Shown piece by piece: positions 18,381 to 27,643 of a DNA stretch of 35,842 nucleotides. The notes under the pieces were generated by a model. The model was given only the letters and a program-made list of their open reading frames with translations. It was not told the origin of the DNA and did no database searches. Numbering within the stretch: the stretch's first letter is position 1; every line of letters starts with the position of its first letter. The stretch covers positions 1 to 35,842 of the forward strand of contig JAQGHY010000208.1 of assembly GCA_028291455.1 (NCBI GenBank), read 5' to 3'. This DNA comes from Rubritepida sp. Its GTDB lineage: Bacteria > Pseudomonadota > Alphaproteobacteria > Acetobacterales > Acetobacteraceae. The translations under genes and the position numbers were made by a program.

Positions 18381-19358
18381 ATGACGCAGCACGCCATCTC
18401 CGCGACCCGCCGCGCCCTGCTGGGGCTCGCCGCCCTGCCGCTCGCGGCACCTGCGCTCGCGCAAACTTCCAGCTATCCATCCCGCCCGCTCCGCCTCCTC
18501 GTCGGCTTCGGCGCGGGGGGTATCGGCGATCTCGTCGCCCGCATCGCGGCGGAAGGGATGAGCCAGGTGCTGGGCCAGTCCATCGTCATCGAGAACCGCA
18601 CCGGCGCCGGCGGCAACATCGCCTTCGAGACGGCGGCGCGCGCCACGCCCGACGGCTACACGCTCGTCATCGCCAATGTCGCGGGGCTCGCGGTGAATCC
18701 GGTGCTGATGCCGAGCGCCAGCTTCGACGCCACGCGCGATCTCGTGACCGTGGCGCCCCTGGCGATGACGCCGCATGTGCTGGTGGTCAAGCCGGATTTC
18801 GCGACCGACCTGCCGCATTTACTGGCACGCGCGCGCGCCGGGGGCGACATCAACTGGAGCACGGCCGGCGTCGGCAGCTCGCCGCACCAGACCATGCTGC
18901 TGGCCCAGTCGCTCGGCCAGGCGCGCTTCACGCCGGTGCATTACCGCTCCGGCGCGCTTGGCGTGCAGGCGGTGCTGACCGGTGAGGTGCAGGTGACGTC
19001 CGAGGCGACGGCCGTGGTGGTCGAGCACATCCGCGCCGGCACGTTGCGGGGGTTGGCGGCCTGCTCGACCGAGCGTCTCGCCTTGCTGCCGGAAGTGCCG
19101 ACCACGGGCGAGGCCGGCGTGCCCGGTCTCACCAACGGCTCCAACGCCGGCATCGCCGTGCCGCGCGGCGTGCCGGAGGCGATCCGCGCCCGGCTGGCGG
19201 AAGCCATCGCCCAGGCGCTGGAATTGCCGAGCGTGCGCGAGCGGCTGGCGCGGCAGGGCACCTCCGCCATGGCGGGCGACGCCGCGAGCTTCGATGCCTT
19301 CGTGGAGTCCGAGCGCCTGCGGTGGCGCCCGCTGCTGACGGGCTTGGCGCCCGCCTGA
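18381..19358 (+). CDS. Tripartite tricarboxylate transporter (Bug/TctC) substrate-binding protein
   Basis: MTQHAISATRRALLGLAALPLAAPALAQTSSYPSRPLRLLVGFGAGGIGDLVARIAAEGMSQVLGQSIVIENRTGAGGNIAFETAARATPDGYTLV. Confidence 0.92.
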   Translation: MTQHAISATRRALLGLAALPLAAPALAQTSSYPSRPLRLLVGFGAGGIGDLVARIAAEGMSQVLGQSIVIENRTGAGGNIAFETAARATPDGYTLVIANVAGLAVNPVLMPSASFDATRDLVTVAPLAMTPHVLVVKPDFATDLPHLLARARAGGDINWSTAGVGSSPHQTMLLAQSLGQARFTPVHYRSGALGVQAVLTGEVQVTSEATAVVVEHIRAGTLRGLAACSTERLALLPEVPTTGEAGVPGLTNGSNAGIAVPRGVPEAIRARLAEAIAQALELPSVRERLARQGTSAMAGDAASFDAFVESERLRWRPLLTGLAPA

Positions 19359-19361
19359 AGC

Positions 19362-20690
19362 TCAGGCGCCCGCGAGCGTCATCCCGTCGATCCGCAAGGT
19401 CGGCACGTCCGTGCCGCGCTTGAAGACGAGGTCGTTGGCCGCGGTCATGGCTAGGAACATCTCGGGCAGCTTGCCGGCGATGGTGATCTCGCCCACTGCC
19501 TCGGCCAGTTGCCCGTCGCGGATCATGAAGCCGGCCGCGCCGCGCGAGTAGTCGCCGGTGATGCCGTTCACGCCCATGCCGATGAGCTCGGTGACGTAGA
19601 GGCCCTCGCGGATATCGGCCATCAGCGCCGCCGGCGTCAGGCTGCCCGCCGCGAGCCACAGGTTGGTCGGCGAGGGCGAGGGCGGGCCGCCCGTGCCGCG
19701 TCCCGCATGGCCGGTGCTTGCCATGCCGAGCTGCTTGCCGCTGCGCCCGTCGAGCAGCCAGGTGGTGAGCACGCCGTCCTCGATCAGCGCGCGGCGGATG
19801 CCGGGCTGGCCCTCGCCGTCGAAGGGGCGCGAGCGGGGGCCGCGCGGGCGCAGCGGGTCGTCCCAGACCATGGCGCCCACCGGCAGGATGCGCTTGCCCA
19901 GCGCGTCCTTCAGGAACGAGGTGCCGCGCGCGATGGAGGCGCCGTTGATGGCGCTGACGAGATGCCCGATCAGCGAGGAGGCCACGCGGGGATCGTAGAC
20001 CACCGAGAGCCGCGTGCTCTTCGGCCGGATCGGGTTGAGGCGGGCCACGGCGCGTTCGCCGGCGCTGCGGCCGATCTCGGCGGCTGCCTCCAGGTCGGAG
20101 AGATAGGTCGCGCTGGAATAGTCGTAGTCGCGCTGCATGCCCGTCCCCTCGCCGGCCAGCGCCGTGGCGGAGAGCGAGTGCGAGGAGCGCGCATAGGTGC
20201 CGAAGAAGCCGCGCGTGGTGGCCAGCGCGCGCCGTCCGCGCGACCAGCCGGCCGAGGCGCCCTCGCTGTTGGTGACGCCGTGGACGGCCATCGCCGCCTC
20301 CTCCGCGATGGCGGCGGTGGCGAGCAGCGCATCGGCATCGGGCTCGGCATCGTCGGTGAGGTCGAGCGGGCCGGCATCCATCGGCGGCAGCGCTTCGAGC
20401 AGCGTGGCATAGCCATCCGCCGGCACCACCCGCGCCATGGCGACGGCGCGCTCCGCCAGCGCGGCGAAGCCGGAGACCGAGGCATCGGTCCCGCTGACGA
20501 TCGCCATGCGGTCGCCGAGGAAGACGCGCAGGCCGATATCGATGCTCTCCGAGCGCTCAAGCTGCTCGATGGCACCCAGGCGCCGCTGCACGGAGAGCGA
20601 GGCCGAATGCACCAGCAGCGCATCGGCCTGATCCGCCCCGGCGGCGCGGGCGGCGGTCAGCAGGGCTTCGAGGACCGAGGCGTCCTTCAT
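19362..20690 (-). CDS. pmbA: TldD/PmbA family protein (PmbA/TldE-like)
   Basis: Start Met at 20690 (MKDASVLEALLTAARAAGADQADALLVHSASLSVQRRLGAIEQLERSES). The C-terminal ..GVNGITGDYSRGAAGFMIRDGQLAEAVGEITIAGKL is typical of PmbA. Confidence 0.85.
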   Translation of the reverse strand: MKDASVLEALLTAARAAGADQADALLVHSASLSVQRRLGAIEQLERSESIDIGLRVFLGDRMAIVSGTDASVSGFAALAERAVAMARVVPADGYATLLEALPPMDAGPLDLTDDAEPDADALLATAAIAEEAAMAVHGVTNSEGASAGWSRGRRALATTRGFFGTYARSSHSLSATALAGEGTGMQRDYDYSSATYLSDLEAAAEIGRSAGERAVARLNPIRPKSTRLSVVYDPRVASSLIGHLVSAINGASIARGTSFLKDALGKRILPVGAMVWDDPLRPRGPRSRPFDGEGQPGIRRALIEDGVLTTWLLDGRSGKQLGMASTGHAGRGTGGPPSPSPTNLWLAAGSLTPAALMADIREGLYVTELIGMGVNGITGDYSRGAAGFMIRDGQLAEAVGEITIAGKLPEMFLAMTAANDLVFKRGTDVPTLRIDGMTLAGA

Positions 20691-21952
20691 GCCGCGAGCT
20701 TTCCGGCGATGTCGCCCAGGCTCAGCACCTTGCCGATCGGCCCCAGCGTCGCCAGCGTCGGCTTGCCCCGGAAGAGGCGGGCGGCGGCGAGCTGGATTTC
20801 CTCGACGGTGACCGCGGCGATACGCGCCTTGGTCTCCTCGATGGGGATGATGCGGCCATGCACCTGCAACTGCCGGGCGATCTGCTCGCAACGGCTGCCG
20901 GTGGATTCCAGCGACATCAGCAGCGAGGCGCGTAACTGCGCCTTGGCGCGGTTCAGCTCCTCCACGGTCACGTCGAGCTGGACGCGGCGCAGCTCGTCAA
21001 TGGCGACGGGGACGAGCTCGGCCACCTGCTCCTCGCCGGTGCCGGCGTAGATCGCGAAGACGCCGGTATCGTCGTAGGGGCTGGCGAAGGAATAGATCGA
21101 ATAGACCAGCCCGCGCCGCTCGCGGATTTCCTGGAACAGCCGCGACGACATGCCGCCGCCGAGCAGGATGGAGAGCAGCTGCACCGGGTAGTGATCGGGA
21201 TCGGTATAGGTTGCCGAGGGGAAGCCGAGGACGAGATGCACCTGGTCCAGGTCGCGCTCCTCGCGGTACTCGCCGCCGGCATAGAGGGCGGTCTCCGGCT
21301 CGTGCGGGGTGACGGCGGGCAGGTCGGCGAAGTGCTTCTCGACCATGGCGAGCAGGTCCTCGTGCTCCAGCGCGCCGGCGGCGGCGACGACCATGCGGGA
21401 GGGGCCGTAATGGCGCGTCATGTAGCCGGACAGCACGTCGCGCTGCATGCCGGCGATGATCTCCTCGGTGCCCAAGGTGGGGCGGCCCATCGCCTGGTTG
21501 GGAAAGCAGGCGTGCTGAAAATGGTCGAAGATGATGTCGTCGGGCGTGTCGTTCGCCTGGCCGATCTCCTGCAGGATCACGCCGCGCTCACGCTCCAGCT
21601 CCTCGGGGATCAGCGTGGAGTGGCAGAGGATGTCGCCGATGATATCGGCCGCCAGCGCCGTGTCCTCCTTGAGGACCTTGCAGTAGTAGGCCGTCTGCTC
21701 GCGCGCCGTGTAGGCATTGATCTGGCCGCCGACATTCTCGATCTCACGGGCGATCGCCGCCGCATCGCGCCGCGCGGTGCCCTTGAAGGCCATGTGCTCG
21801 AGGAAGTGCGAGGCGCCGTTCTCGGTCGCGGTTTCGTTGCGAGTGCCGGCATGGACATAGGCGCCGATGGAGACGGTCTCGACGCGCGGCATGGTCTCGC
21901 TGGCGACGAGGAGACCACTGGGCAAGCGCGTGACGCGGACGGAATCGGACAT
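20687..21952 (-). CDS. M16 family metallopeptidase (insulinase/processing-peptidase-like)
   Basis: HFLEHMAFKGT zinc motif; YVHAGTRNE, LGGGMSSRLFQEIRERRGLVYSIYSF. Its stop overlaps the start of the PmbA-like gene. Confidence 0.93.
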   Translation of the reverse strand: MSDSVRVTRLPSGLLVASETMPRVETVSIGAYVHAGTRNETATENGASHFLEHMAFKGTARRDAAAIAREIENVGGQINAYTAREQTAYYCKVLKEDTALAADIIGDILCHSTLIPEELERERGVILQEIGQANDTPDDIIFDHFQHACFPNQAMGRPTLGTEEIIAGMQRDVLSGYMTRHYGPSRMVVAAAGALEHEDLLAMVEKHFADLPAVTPHEPETALYAGGEYREERDLDQVHLVLGFPSATYTDPDHYPVQLLSILLGGGMSSRLFQEIRERRGLVYSIYSFASPYDDTGVFAIYAGTGEEQVAELVPVAIDELRRVQLDVTVEELNRAKAQLRASLLMSLESTGSRCEQIARQLQVHGRIIPIEETKARIAAVTVEEIQLAAARLFRGKPTLATLGPIGKVLSLGDIAGKLAA

Positions 21953-22137
21953 GTCTTTGGGGGACTTTCTGGGCTGGTCGGGAATGGGACCATTCCTAGC
22001 CCGCTTCGGGCCGGGCCGAAACCTTGGGCCGAAACCTAGGGGTGGAGCTGGACGGGGGCGAGCATCCTCATATCTGGTGCCGGTCCCGTGTCTTCAACCT
22101 TCACACCGTCGGACCGGCGCCACCGGCGAAGTAAGCC

Positions 22138-23550
22138 TCAGGCTTCGACGGTGTTCCGCCGGGCATGGGCGCGGACCTGCGCCTCCACTTCGCGCAACTC
22201 GTTCGGCAGCACGGTAAACCGCTCCTCCCGCTCGTAAAGGTCAGCCAGCGCCAGCGGCAAACGCGGGTGGATGCCGGTGGCGCGCTGCACCGCATCGGGG
22301 AACTTCGCCGGATGCGCCGTGGCGGCGATGATCACCGGCATATGCAAGTCGCTCGGCGCCAGGGCGCGGGCGGCGGCTGTGGCGATGGCGGTATGGGGAT
22401 CGGCGAGGTAGCCGGCGTCGCGGTGCAGATGCGCGATCTCGGCCAGGGTGCCGGGATCGTCCAGTGTGAAGCCGGAGAAGAGCTTCGTCGCCTCTCGCCA
22501 TGTCGCGTCGGGAACCGGCATGCGGCCGGTGGCGCGGAAGGCCGACATCTGCTGCGCGGTGGCGACGGGATCGCGGCCGAGCAGCTCGAAGAGCAGCCGC
22601 TCGAAGTTGCTGCTGACCTGGATGTCCATCGAGGGCGAGAGCGAGGGCTCGACGCCGCGCGCGCTCATGTCGTTGCTGGCGAGGAAGCGGGACAGGATAT
22701 CGTTGCGGTTGGAGCCGATGATGAAGTGCTTGATCGGCAGCCCCATCTGCTTGGCCGCCCAGGCCGCCAGCACATTGCCGAAATTGCCGGTGGGAACGGA
22801 GACCGCGACCTCGCGGTCCGGCGCGCCGAGACTCAGCGCGGCGGCGGCGTAGTAGGGGATCTGCGCGGCGATGCGCGCCCAGTTGATGGAGTTCACCGCG
22901 GCGAGCCGCATTTCCGTCCGGAAAGGCGCGTCCACGAACATCGCCTTCACCAGGTCCTGGCAATCGTCGAAGCTGCCCTGGATCGCGATATTGGCGACGT
23001 TGGGCGAAAGCACCGTCGTCATCTGGCGGCGCTGCACCTCACTGGTGCGGCCCTGCGGATGCAGGATTACGAGGTCGAGGCTCGGGCGGTCGCGGCAGGC
23101 CTCGATGGCGGCGCTGCCGGTGTCGCCGCTGGTGGCGCCGACGATGGTGATGCGCTCGCCGCGCTTGGTCAGCACATGGTCGAAGAGGCGGGCGAGGAGC
23201 TGGAGCGCCACGTCCTTGAAGGCCAGCGTCGGGCCATGAAACAGCTCCAGCGCGAAGTCGCGCGGGCCGAGCTGGACCAGCGGGACCACGGCGGGGTGGC
23301 GGAAGCTGGCATAGGCCTCGGTGGTGAAGCCGTGCAGCTCGTCGAAGGTGAGGGCATCGCCGGTGAAGCGGTGGATCAGCCGGGCGGAGAGTTCCGCATA
23401 GGGCAGGCCGCGCAGGGCCCGCCACTCGTCAGGCGAGAGCACCGGCCAGGATTCCGGCATGAAGAGCCCGCCATCCTCGGCGAGGCCGGCGAGAAGGACA
23501 TCCTCGAAGCCGCGCGGGGCGGCCTCTCCGCGGGTGGAGACGTAGCGCAT
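22138..23550 (-). CDS. thrC: Threonine synthase
   Basis: MRYVSTRGEAAPRGFEDVLLAGLAEDGGLFMPESWP..FHGPTLAFKDVALQLLARLFD..VGATSGDTGSAAIEACR..VPTGNFGNVLAAW; PLP lysine motif present. The start is taken at 23550. Confidence 0.93.
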   Translation of the reverse strand: MRYVSTRGEAAPRGFEDVLLAGLAEDGGLFMPESWPVLSPDEWRALRGLPYAELSARLIHRFTGDALTFDELHGFTTEAYASFRHPAVVPLVQLGPRDFALELFHGPTLAFKDVALQLLARLFDHVLTKRGERITIVGATSGDTGSAAIEACRDRPSLDLVILHPQGRTSEVQRRQMTTVLSPNVANIAIQGSFDDCQDLVKAMFVDAPFRTEMRLAAVNSINWARIAAQIPYYAAAALSLGAPDREVAVSVPTGNFGNVLAAWAAKQMGLPIKHFIIGSNRNDILSRFLASNDMSARGVEPSLSPSMDIQVSSNFERLLFELLGRDPVATAQQMSAFRATGRMPVPDATWREATKLFSGFTLDDPGTLAEIAHLHRDAGYLADPHTAIATAAARALAPSDLHMPVIIAATAHPAKFPDAVQRATGIHPRLPLALADLYEREERFTVLPNELREVEAQVRAHARRNTVEA

Positions 23551-23762
23551 GCAGGGCATAGGCGCTGGAGTGCCGCCGAGGTCAAGATGCTCGACAGCCG
23601 CCGCGATTTTGCCGGGGGGCCGAGCCGCTATTCCTGGGAGTGGCGGCAAGCGACCGATTGAGGCTAACCTTGCCTTAATGGGAAGCTCACCCGAGGTTTT
23701 CATCGGAGTGCGCCGGCCGCTTCGGCGCCTGGCCTTCTGAAACCGACCGGCAAGGAAAAAAC

Positions 23763-24464
23763 GTGGCAAACGACATGCAGCGGCGCCTGACCGCCGAATT
23801 CATCGGAACCTTCTGGCTTGTCTTCGGCGGTTGCGGCGCTGCCGTCTTCGCCGCGGCCTTTCCGCAGCTGGGCATCGGCTTCCTCGGCGTCTCCTTCGCC
23901 TTCGGCCTCACGGTGCTGACCATGGCCTATGCGGTCGGCCATATCTCGGGCGGCCACTTCAACCCGGCCGTCACGCTCGGCCTCTGGGCCGCGGGGCGTT
24001 GCGCCAACAAGCACGTGATCCCCTATGTCGTCGTCCAGGTTGCGGGCGCGATCGTGGCGGCCGGCGCGCTCTGGGTGATTGCCTCCGGCAAACCCGACTG
24101 GATCCCGGGCGGCTTCGCCTCCAACGGCTTCGGCGCGCTGAGCCCCGGCAAGTACAGCATGGAGGCCTGCTTCCTGGCCGAGCTGATCCTCACCTTCGTC
24201 TTCCTGGTGATCATCACCGGCACGACCTCGAAGGGCGCGGCGACGGGCTTTGCGGGCATCCCCATCGGCCTAGCGCTGACGCTGATCCATCTCATCTCGA
24301 TCCCGATCACCAATACCTCGGTAAACCCGGCCCGCAGCACGGCGCCGGCGCTCTTTGCGGGGGGCGAGTATCTCGGGCAGCTCTGGCTGTTCTGGCTGGC
24401 GCCGATCATGGGCGCAATGATCGCGGGCGTGCTGGCCCGCGTGCTTTACGAGAAGCCGGAGTGA
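23763..24464 (+). CDS. aqpZ: Aquaporin Z
   Basis: GTG start. [25 protein letters not shown] and two NPA motifs ([25 protein letters not shown]). Confidence 0.95.
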   Translation: MANDMQRRLTAEFIGTFWLVFGGCGAAVFAAAFPQLGIGFLGVSFAFGLTVLTMAYAVGHISGGHFNPAVTLGLWAAGRCANKHVIPYVVVQVAGAIVAAGALWVIASGKPDWIPGGFASNGFGALSPGKYSMEACFLAELILTFVFLVIITGTTSKGAATGFAGIPIGLALTLIHLISIPITNTSVNPARSTAPALFAGGEYLGQLWLFWLAPIMGAMIAGVLARVLYEKPE

Positions 24465-24501
24465 ACAACGCTTCCGTTTGGTAACCGCCGTGTTAGCCTG
24501 A

Positions 24502-24527
24502 CCCTGGCCGGGAAACACCGGCCAGGG
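24502..24527 (+). promoter_or_regulatory. Hairpin overlapping the Shine-Dalgarno of the NTF2-like gene
   Basis: CCCTGGCCGG-gaaaca-CCGGCCAGGG is a perfect 10-bp stem. The right arm runs into aGGGAGG, 5 nt before ATG 24536. Confidence 0.6.
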
Positions 24528-24535
24528 AGGACAAC

Positions 24536-24988
24536 ATGAATCTGAACCGTCGCAATCTGGCCGCCGCCGGCGCGGCCGCGCTCCTCGTCGGAGCCCTGCC
24601 CGCCGCCGCGCAAACCGCCGACGACCGGGCCGTAGCCCAGGCCGTCGAGGCACTCACCCGGGCCCTGCTCAACCCCGACCGCGCCGCGCTCGAAGCATTG
24701 ACGCATGATGCGCTGAGCTACGGCCACTCGGCCGGTCGGATCGAGAACAAGGCGCAGTTCATCGCCGCGCTGGTCGAACGCGGCAATCCGTTCGGCGAGA
24801 TCCACATCAGCGAGCAGACCATCGCGGTCGTCGGGGATGACGCGATCGTGCGTCACTTCTTCACCGGCAACACCACCGGCGGCGGGCGCGTGACGCCGGT
24901 GCGGATCGGCATCCTGCAGGTCTGGAAGAAGCAGGGCACCAACTGGCGGATGTTCGCGCGGCAGGCGTTCGTGCGTCCTACGGCCTAG
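24536..24988 (+). CDS. Exported nuclear transport factor 2 (NTF2)/SnoaL-like protein, copy A
   Basis: MNLNRRNLAAAGAAALLVGALPAAAQTADDRAVAQAVEALTRALLNPDRAALEALTHDALSYGHS..VRHFFTGNT..LQVWKKQGTNWRMFARQ; a signal peptide with RR followed by an NTF2/DUF4440 pattern. Confidence 0.85.
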   Translation: MNLNRRNLAAAGAAALLVGALPAAAQTADDRAVAQAVEALTRALLNPDRAALEALTHDALSYGHSAGRIENKAQFIAALVERGNPFGEIHISEQTIAVVGDDAIVRHFFTGNTTGGGRVTPVRIGILQVWKKQGTNWRMFARQAFVRPTA

Positions 24989-24994
24989 CGGGAC

Positions 24995-25016
24995 CTGAGG
25001 GGCTCCGGCCCCTCAG
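24995..25016 (+). terminator. Rho-independent-type terminator after NTF2-like copy A
   Basis: CTGAGGGGC-tccg-GCCCCTCAG (perfect 9-bp stem), then CTTCTCCTT. Confidence 0.65.
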
Positions 25017-25142
25017 CTTCTCCTTCATCCCCGGCGCGTTTCGCCGCACGACATTACAAAACCCCATCATCGAAAATCCCGCGAAACCATTTCGCGCCGT
25101 TCTCCTTTTTGACTTGCCCCCTGCGGCAGGAGAGCCAGTCCG

Positions 25143-26030
25143 ATGCCCGTCCCGTTATCCAAGGCTTCGATCGCCATCGATTCCTCTGCCGACCGCGACC
25201 GCGGCGACGGCGTGCATGAGGTCGCCGCGGATATCGCCTACCTGCGACTTGCCATCGTCAACGTGGCCTTTCTCGGCCTCTCCGGGGCGGGCGACCGCGG
25301 CTGGGTTCTCGTCGATGCCGGCATCCCCGGAACCAAGGCCATGATCACCCGCGCCGCCGAGGCACGCTTCGGGGCCGGGGCGAGGCCTGCGGCGATCCTG
25401 CTCACGCATGGGCATTTCGACCATGTGGGCGTGCTGGAGAGTCTGGCGGAGGAATGGGATGCACCCGTCTTCGCCCACCCGCTGGAGCATCCCTACCTCA
25501 CCGGAACCGCCTCCTACCCACCGCCCGATCCCGCGGTGGGCGGTGGGTTGATGAGCGCGCTTTCACCACTCTTTCCCCGCAGCCCGATCGACCTCGGTCT
25601 GCGTCTGAACAGCCTCGAAGAGGACGGCTCCGTCCCCTTCCTGCCAGGCTGGCGCTGGCTTCCCACGCCGGGCCACAGCGTCGGGCACGTCTCCTTCTGG
25701 CGCGACGCGGACAAGGCGCTGCTATCGGGCGACGCCTTCATCACGACGCGGCAGGAATCCGCCTATGGGGCGATTTCCCAGGCACCGGAGATGCACGGCC
25801 CGCCGGCCTATTTCACGGTCGATTGGGACGCGTCGCGCGATTCCGTCCGCAGCCTCGCCGCCCTCGAGCCCGAACTGGTGGTGACGGGCCATGGCCGGGC
25901 CATGCGAGGGAGCGAGATGCGTGCCGCGCTGCACCTTCTCGCCCAGGATTTCGACAGCCTCGCGAGGCCCTCGCAAGGGGTCTACCTGGACCGGCCGGCG
26001 CGGGCGGCGGACGGGACCGCCTACCTCTGA
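25143..26030 (+). CDS. MBL-fold metallo-hydrolase
   Basis: LLTHGHFDHVGVLESL, GHSVGHVSFWRDADKALLSGDAF and VVTGHGRAM are metallo-beta-lactamase-fold motifs. Confidence 0.9.
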   Translation: MPVPLSKASIAIDSSADRDRGDGVHEVAADIAYLRLAIVNVAFLGLSGAGDRGWVLVDAGIPGTKAMITRAAEARFGAGARPAAILLTHGHFDHVGVLESLAEEWDAPVFAHPLEHPYLTGTASYPPPDPAVGGGLMSALSPLFPRSPIDLGLRLNSLEEDGSVPFLPGWRWLPTPGHSVGHVSFWRDADKALLSGDAFITTRQESAYGAISQAPEMHGPPAYFTVDWDASRDSVRSLAALEPELVVTGHGRAMRGSEMRAALHLLAQDFDSLARPSQGVYLDRPARAADGTAYL

Positions 26031-26141
26031 AGCGCAGGCCTCGCCTGCCGGGTTGAAGCAGGTGCTGGCCACCGCGCAGCAGCAGGTTTTCGCGCAAACC
26101 TCCGGCGCTTCCAGGCGTTCTCCGATCGGAAGGAGATTGCA

Positions 26142-26336
26142 ATGTCATCCAAAGCTCATCCACCTCCAGTACCGCCGGCCAATCGCTCGCCACAGGAGCG
26201 GGGGAAGCGTGGCCCCGGCGGGCCGGATCCTCGCTCCGACCACGGCAAGGCCAGCGAGCCCGGCCCGGATCGGGACAGCGGGACCGATGCGGTCGCGCCC
26301 AACACCCATCACCCCGGTTATCAGCAGGACCGATAA
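26142..26336 (+). CDS. Small hydrophilic Pro/Gly-rich protein (64 aa)
   Basis: Good SD (GGAAGGAGATTGCA-ATG); MSSKAHPPPVPPANRSPQERGKRGPGGPDPRSDHGKASEPGPDRDSGTDAVAPNTHHPGYQQDR. Confidence 0.55.
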   Translation: MSSKAHPPPVPPANRSPQERGKRGPGGPDPRSDHGKASEPGPDRDSGTDAVAPNTHHPGYQQDR

Positions 26337-26338
26337 GC

Positions 26339-26548
26339 ATGACCCAGCGGAACAAGGACCAGAAAAGCGTTCACTCCGGCGGCCCAGGTAGCAGCCATCA
26401 GGGCGGCAACCACGGCGAGACGCATCGGAGCGAAGGCGAGGTCAAACCCGGCGCCCCCACCAACGGCGAGCGCAGCCATGTCTCGGGCGGGGGCGGCGAG
26501 CGCGATTCCCACCATACGCACGATCCCAAACCAAGAGCTAGAGCGTGA
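26339..26548 (+). CDS. Small hydrophilic Gly/His-rich protein (69 aa)
   Basis: Starts 2 nt after the previous stop; MTQRNKDQKSVHSGGPGSSHQGGNHGETHRSEGEVKPGAPTNGERSHVSGGGGERDSHHTHDPKPRARA. Confidence 0.5.
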   Translation: MTQRNKDQKSVHSGGPGSSHQGGNHGETHRSEGEVKPGAPTNGERSHVSGGGGERDSHHTHDPKPRARA

Positions 26549-26656
26549 TCGCCGCGGGCTGAATCAGCCGGAGGCGTGAATTACGCGTCAAAGAACAACC
26601 CAGAGCTTTTCCCGCTCGCGAAAAACTCTGGACCGACCGTCGGCGAAGGCAGTGGC

Positions 26657-27643
26657 ATGGCAAAACGCATCTGGATGATCGCGGCGGGCGCGCTCGGCGC
26701 CGCCGGCGCTCTCGGCGTCGCGAACGTGCTCGGCGCGCGGAGCGCGGAGCGCCGCTATCCGCCGGAGGGCCGCTTCCTGGAAATCGACGGCGTCCGGCTC
26801 CACTACACCGACGAGGGTCAAGGGCAGCCCATCGTCCTGCTGCACGGCAACGGCGCCATGGTCGAGGATTTCACCCTCAGCGGCCTGCCCGCAGCCCTGG
26901 CGCCCCGCTGCCGCGTGCTGGCCTTCGACCGGCCCGGCTTCGGCCACAGCACGCGGCCGCGCGATCGCCGCTGGACCGCCACGGCACAGGCGGCGCTGCT
27001 GCATGCCGCGCTGCGCGCCTTGGGCATCGAGCGCCCCGTCCTCGTCGGTCATTCCTGGGGGGCGTCGGTGGCGATTTCCTTCGCCCAGGAATATCCGGAC
27101 GATGCGGCGGCGATCGTCCTGATCTCCGGCTACTACACGCCGAAATGGCGGCCTGACCTGGTGATGGGATCCGTAGGTGCGCTCCCGGTCATCGGCCCCA
27201 TCCTGAACCACACGATTTTTCCGGTGCTGAACCGGCTGCTCGCGCCGCTGGCGCTGCGCCACCTCTTTGCGCCGAACGAGGTTCCTGCCTCCTTCAAGGC
27301 GGGGTTCCCGCTGGCGCTGGCGTTGCGGCCTTCGCAGCTTGCTGCCACCTCCATGGATACCGCAAATATGAACGAGGCCGCGGCGACCTCGCGCAAGCGT
27401 CTGGGGGACATCACGGTCCCCGTCGTCATCGTGGCGGGTTCGGCCGATGCGGTCGTGGACCCCGAAGGTCACTCCCTGGCGCTGCATCGGTTGCTGCCGG
27501 GCAGCGTGATGCGATCCGTCGCGGACACCGGCCACATGGTCCACCAGACGGCGACCGACGACGTCCTCGCGGCTATCGACACGGCGATCGCCGCGGGATC
27601 CGCCGCGCATCCGGGAGGGGACGAACAGCGGGCGGGTGCGTGA
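26657..27643 (+). CDS. Alpha/beta hydrolase
   Basis: MAKRIWMIAAGALGAAGALG (membrane anchor or signal), IVLLHGNGAMVEDF, FDRPGFGHS, LVGHSWGASVAI, DTGHMVHQT. Confidence 0.88.
   Translation: MAKRIWMIAAGALGAAGALGVANVLGARSAERRYPPEGRFLEIDGVRLHYTDEGQGQPIVLLHGNGAMVEDFTLSGLPAALAPRCRVLAFDRPGFGHSTRPRDRRWTATAQAALLHAALRALGIERPVLVGHSWGASVAISFAQEYPDDAAAIVLISGYYTPKWRPDLVMGSVGALPVIGPILNHTIFPVLNRLLAPLALRHLFAPNEVPASFKAGFPLALALRPSQLAATSMDTANMNEAAATSRKRLGDITVPVVIVAGSADAVVDPEGHSLALHRLLPGSVMRSVADTGHMVHQTATDDVLAAIDTAIAAGSAAHPGGDEQRAGA

Larger units (their letters stand above)
24237..24988 (+). repeat. Left copy of ~750-bp direct repeat (aqpZ 3' end, intergenic spacer and NTF2-like gene)
   Basis: Aligns by eye to 31908-32658, with the same gene order, the same spacer length and roughly 90% identity. 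Confidence 0.92.

Noticed and set aside
19509-21050. 513-aa plus-strand ORF opposite PmbA and M16 genes
   Set aside because: Shadow ORF (Arg/Gly/Ala/His-rich) across the boundary of two well-supported minus-strand genes.
22165-23661. 498-aa plus-strand ORF opposite thrC
   Set aside because: Antisense to a clear threonine synthase; composition typical of a shadow ORF.
26339-26380. GGAAC...CGTT (EcfG/general-stress-like promoter) within the second mini-gene
   Set aside because: Spacing of 14 nt between elements is shorter than the usual 16-17 nt and it lies inside coding sequence.
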